A stretch of DNA of 5,834 nt from Syntrophomonadaceae bacterium. GTDB taxonomy: Bacteria > Bacillota > Syntrophomonadia > Syntrophomonadales > Syntrophomonadaceae. Position numbers and translations under genes: made by a program. Under the pieces are notes generated by a model. That model was not told the origin of the DNA. It ran no database searches and saw only the letters and a list, made by a program, of their open reading frames with translations. Shown here piece by piece: positions 5,463-5,834 of this stretch. The stretch's first letter is position 1. Every line of letters starts with the position of its first letter. Location: positions 1-5,834 of the forward strand of contig DUSB01000169.1 in assembly GCA_012840625.1 (NCBI GenBank). The letters are read 5' to 3'.

Positions 5463-5774
5463 ATGAGAATAAAAAAAGGAGACATGGTAATGGTCTTGAC
5501 CGGTAAAGACGCCGGTAGAAAAGGCAAAGTTCTAAGAGTTATGCCCCGAGAACAGCGCGTAGTAATAGAAGGCGTAAACCGGGTAAAAAGGCACCAGCGC
5601 CCTAGCAGAACCATTCCCCAGGGTGGCATTTTTCAGATAGAAAATCCATTAGATCTATCCAATGTGATGCTGGTCTGTGATAAATGCGATGACCCGGTAC
5701 GGGTAGGCATTACAGTATTAGAAAATGGCGAAAAAGTAAGATTCTGCAGGAAATGCGGAGAAATAATTGATTAA
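5463..5774 (+). CDS. rplX: 50S ribosomal protein L24, four-cysteine (zinc-ribbon) form
   Basis: The protein has 103 residues. An N-terminal KOW motif (MRIKKGDMVMVLTGKDAGRK, 1-20, then GKVLRV) is followed by VVIEGVNRVKRHQRPS (33-48), the family PQGGIFQIENPLDLSNVML (52-70) and a C-terminal domain. That domain carries C72-x2-C75 (CDKC) and C95-x2-C98 (CRKC), a classical zinc-ribbon spacing. L24 is one of the first proteins to bind 23S rRNA and starts 50S assembly, lying near the tunnel exit. Many L24 proteins, including those of E. coli and B. subtilis, lack the cysteines, while Thermus keeps them. Zinc binding here is inferred from the motif. A site of GGAGGT (5451-5456) lies 6 nt before the ATG. 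Two stops in tandem, TAATAG, end the gene. Confidence 0.98.
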   Translation: MRIKKGDMVMVLTGKDAGRKGKVLRVMPREQRVVIEGVNRVKRHQRPSRTIPQGGIFQIENPLDLSNVMLVCDKCDDPVRVGITVLENGEKVRFCRKCGEIID

Positions 5775-5784
5775 TAGCTCCGAG

Positions 5785-5792
5785 AAGGGAGG
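5785..5792 (+). promoter_or_regulatory. Shine-Dalgarno of rplE with long spacing
   Basis: AAGGGAGG lies 12 nt before the ATG at 5805, the same long spacing as at rplB. A TAG directly precedes the ATG in frame (5802-5804), so no earlier start is possible. Confidence 0.75.
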
Positions 5793-5804
5793 CTAAGCAG
5801 ATAG

Positions 5805-5834
5805 ATGTCAAGGTTGTATGAAGTCTACAAAAAC
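5805..5834 (+). CDS. rplE: 50S ribosomal protein L5, first ten codons, 3' end cut by window
   Basis: Ten codons are visible, MSRLYEVYKN, which resemble the start of Bacillota L5 (M-x-RL-x-x-x-Y pattern). The position directly after rplX is where rplE is expected in the spc operon. L5 binds 5S rRNA and sits in the central protuberance of the 50S. The call rests mainly on gene order; the ten residues alone would be weak evidence. Confidence 0.85.
   Translation, partial: MSRLYEVYKN

Noticed and set aside
1..5834. Mobile element, CRISPR array, tRNA or inserted foreign gene within the cluster
   Set aside because: Gene order is the standard bacterial one, gaps are too short to hold such elements, and no direct repeats or tRNA-like folds were seen.

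Overview
This window is a stretch of the bacterial S10-spc ribosomal protein supercluster, all on the + strand. The order is rpsJ (3' end), rplC, rplD, rplW, rplB, rpsS, rplV, rpsC, rplP, rpmC, rpsQ, rplN, rplX and rplE (first ten codons). This is the standard bacterial order with no insertion, loss or rearrangement. Every gene is intact by length and family motifs, except the two cut by the window edges.

The source looks like a Gram-positive, low- to mid-GC bacterium, most likely of the Bacillota and probably Clostridia. The reasons are strong AGGAGG-type Shine-Dalgarno sites, Bacillota-like L3, L29 and L24 sequences, frequent GTG starts, and an L24 that keeps four cysteines. I cannot name the genus from sequence alone.

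Layout: positions 1-242 hold the end of S10. Positions 243-375 are the only long gap (133 nt). It has no convincing gene but does have competing RNA helices, so it is a candidate regulatory leader for the genes downstream. From rplC (376) to the window end the genes are tightly packed. Three junctions overlap by one base (rplD/rplW, rplV/rpsC, rpsC/rplP), rpmC starts inside the end of rplP, and the other gaps are 2 to 34 nt. No promoter or intrinsic terminator was recognised, so the window reads as the interior of one long polycistronic message.

The products are all structural parts of the ribosome. L3, L2 and L16 lie around the peptidyl-transferase and tRNA-binding regions. L4 and L22 line the exit tunnel. 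L23, L29 and L24 sit near its outlet. L14 is at the subunit interface. S10, S19 and S3 are in the 30S head, and S17 is in the 30S body. Overlaps and embedded ribosome-binding sites suggest translational coupling, which would help keep the products equimolar.

The region is largely ordinary. The points worth a second look are the structured rpsJ-rplC gap, the four-cysteine L24, an unusual stop and start codon profile for ribosomal protein genes, and the way Shine-Dalgarno sites shape the C-termini of the upstream proteins.
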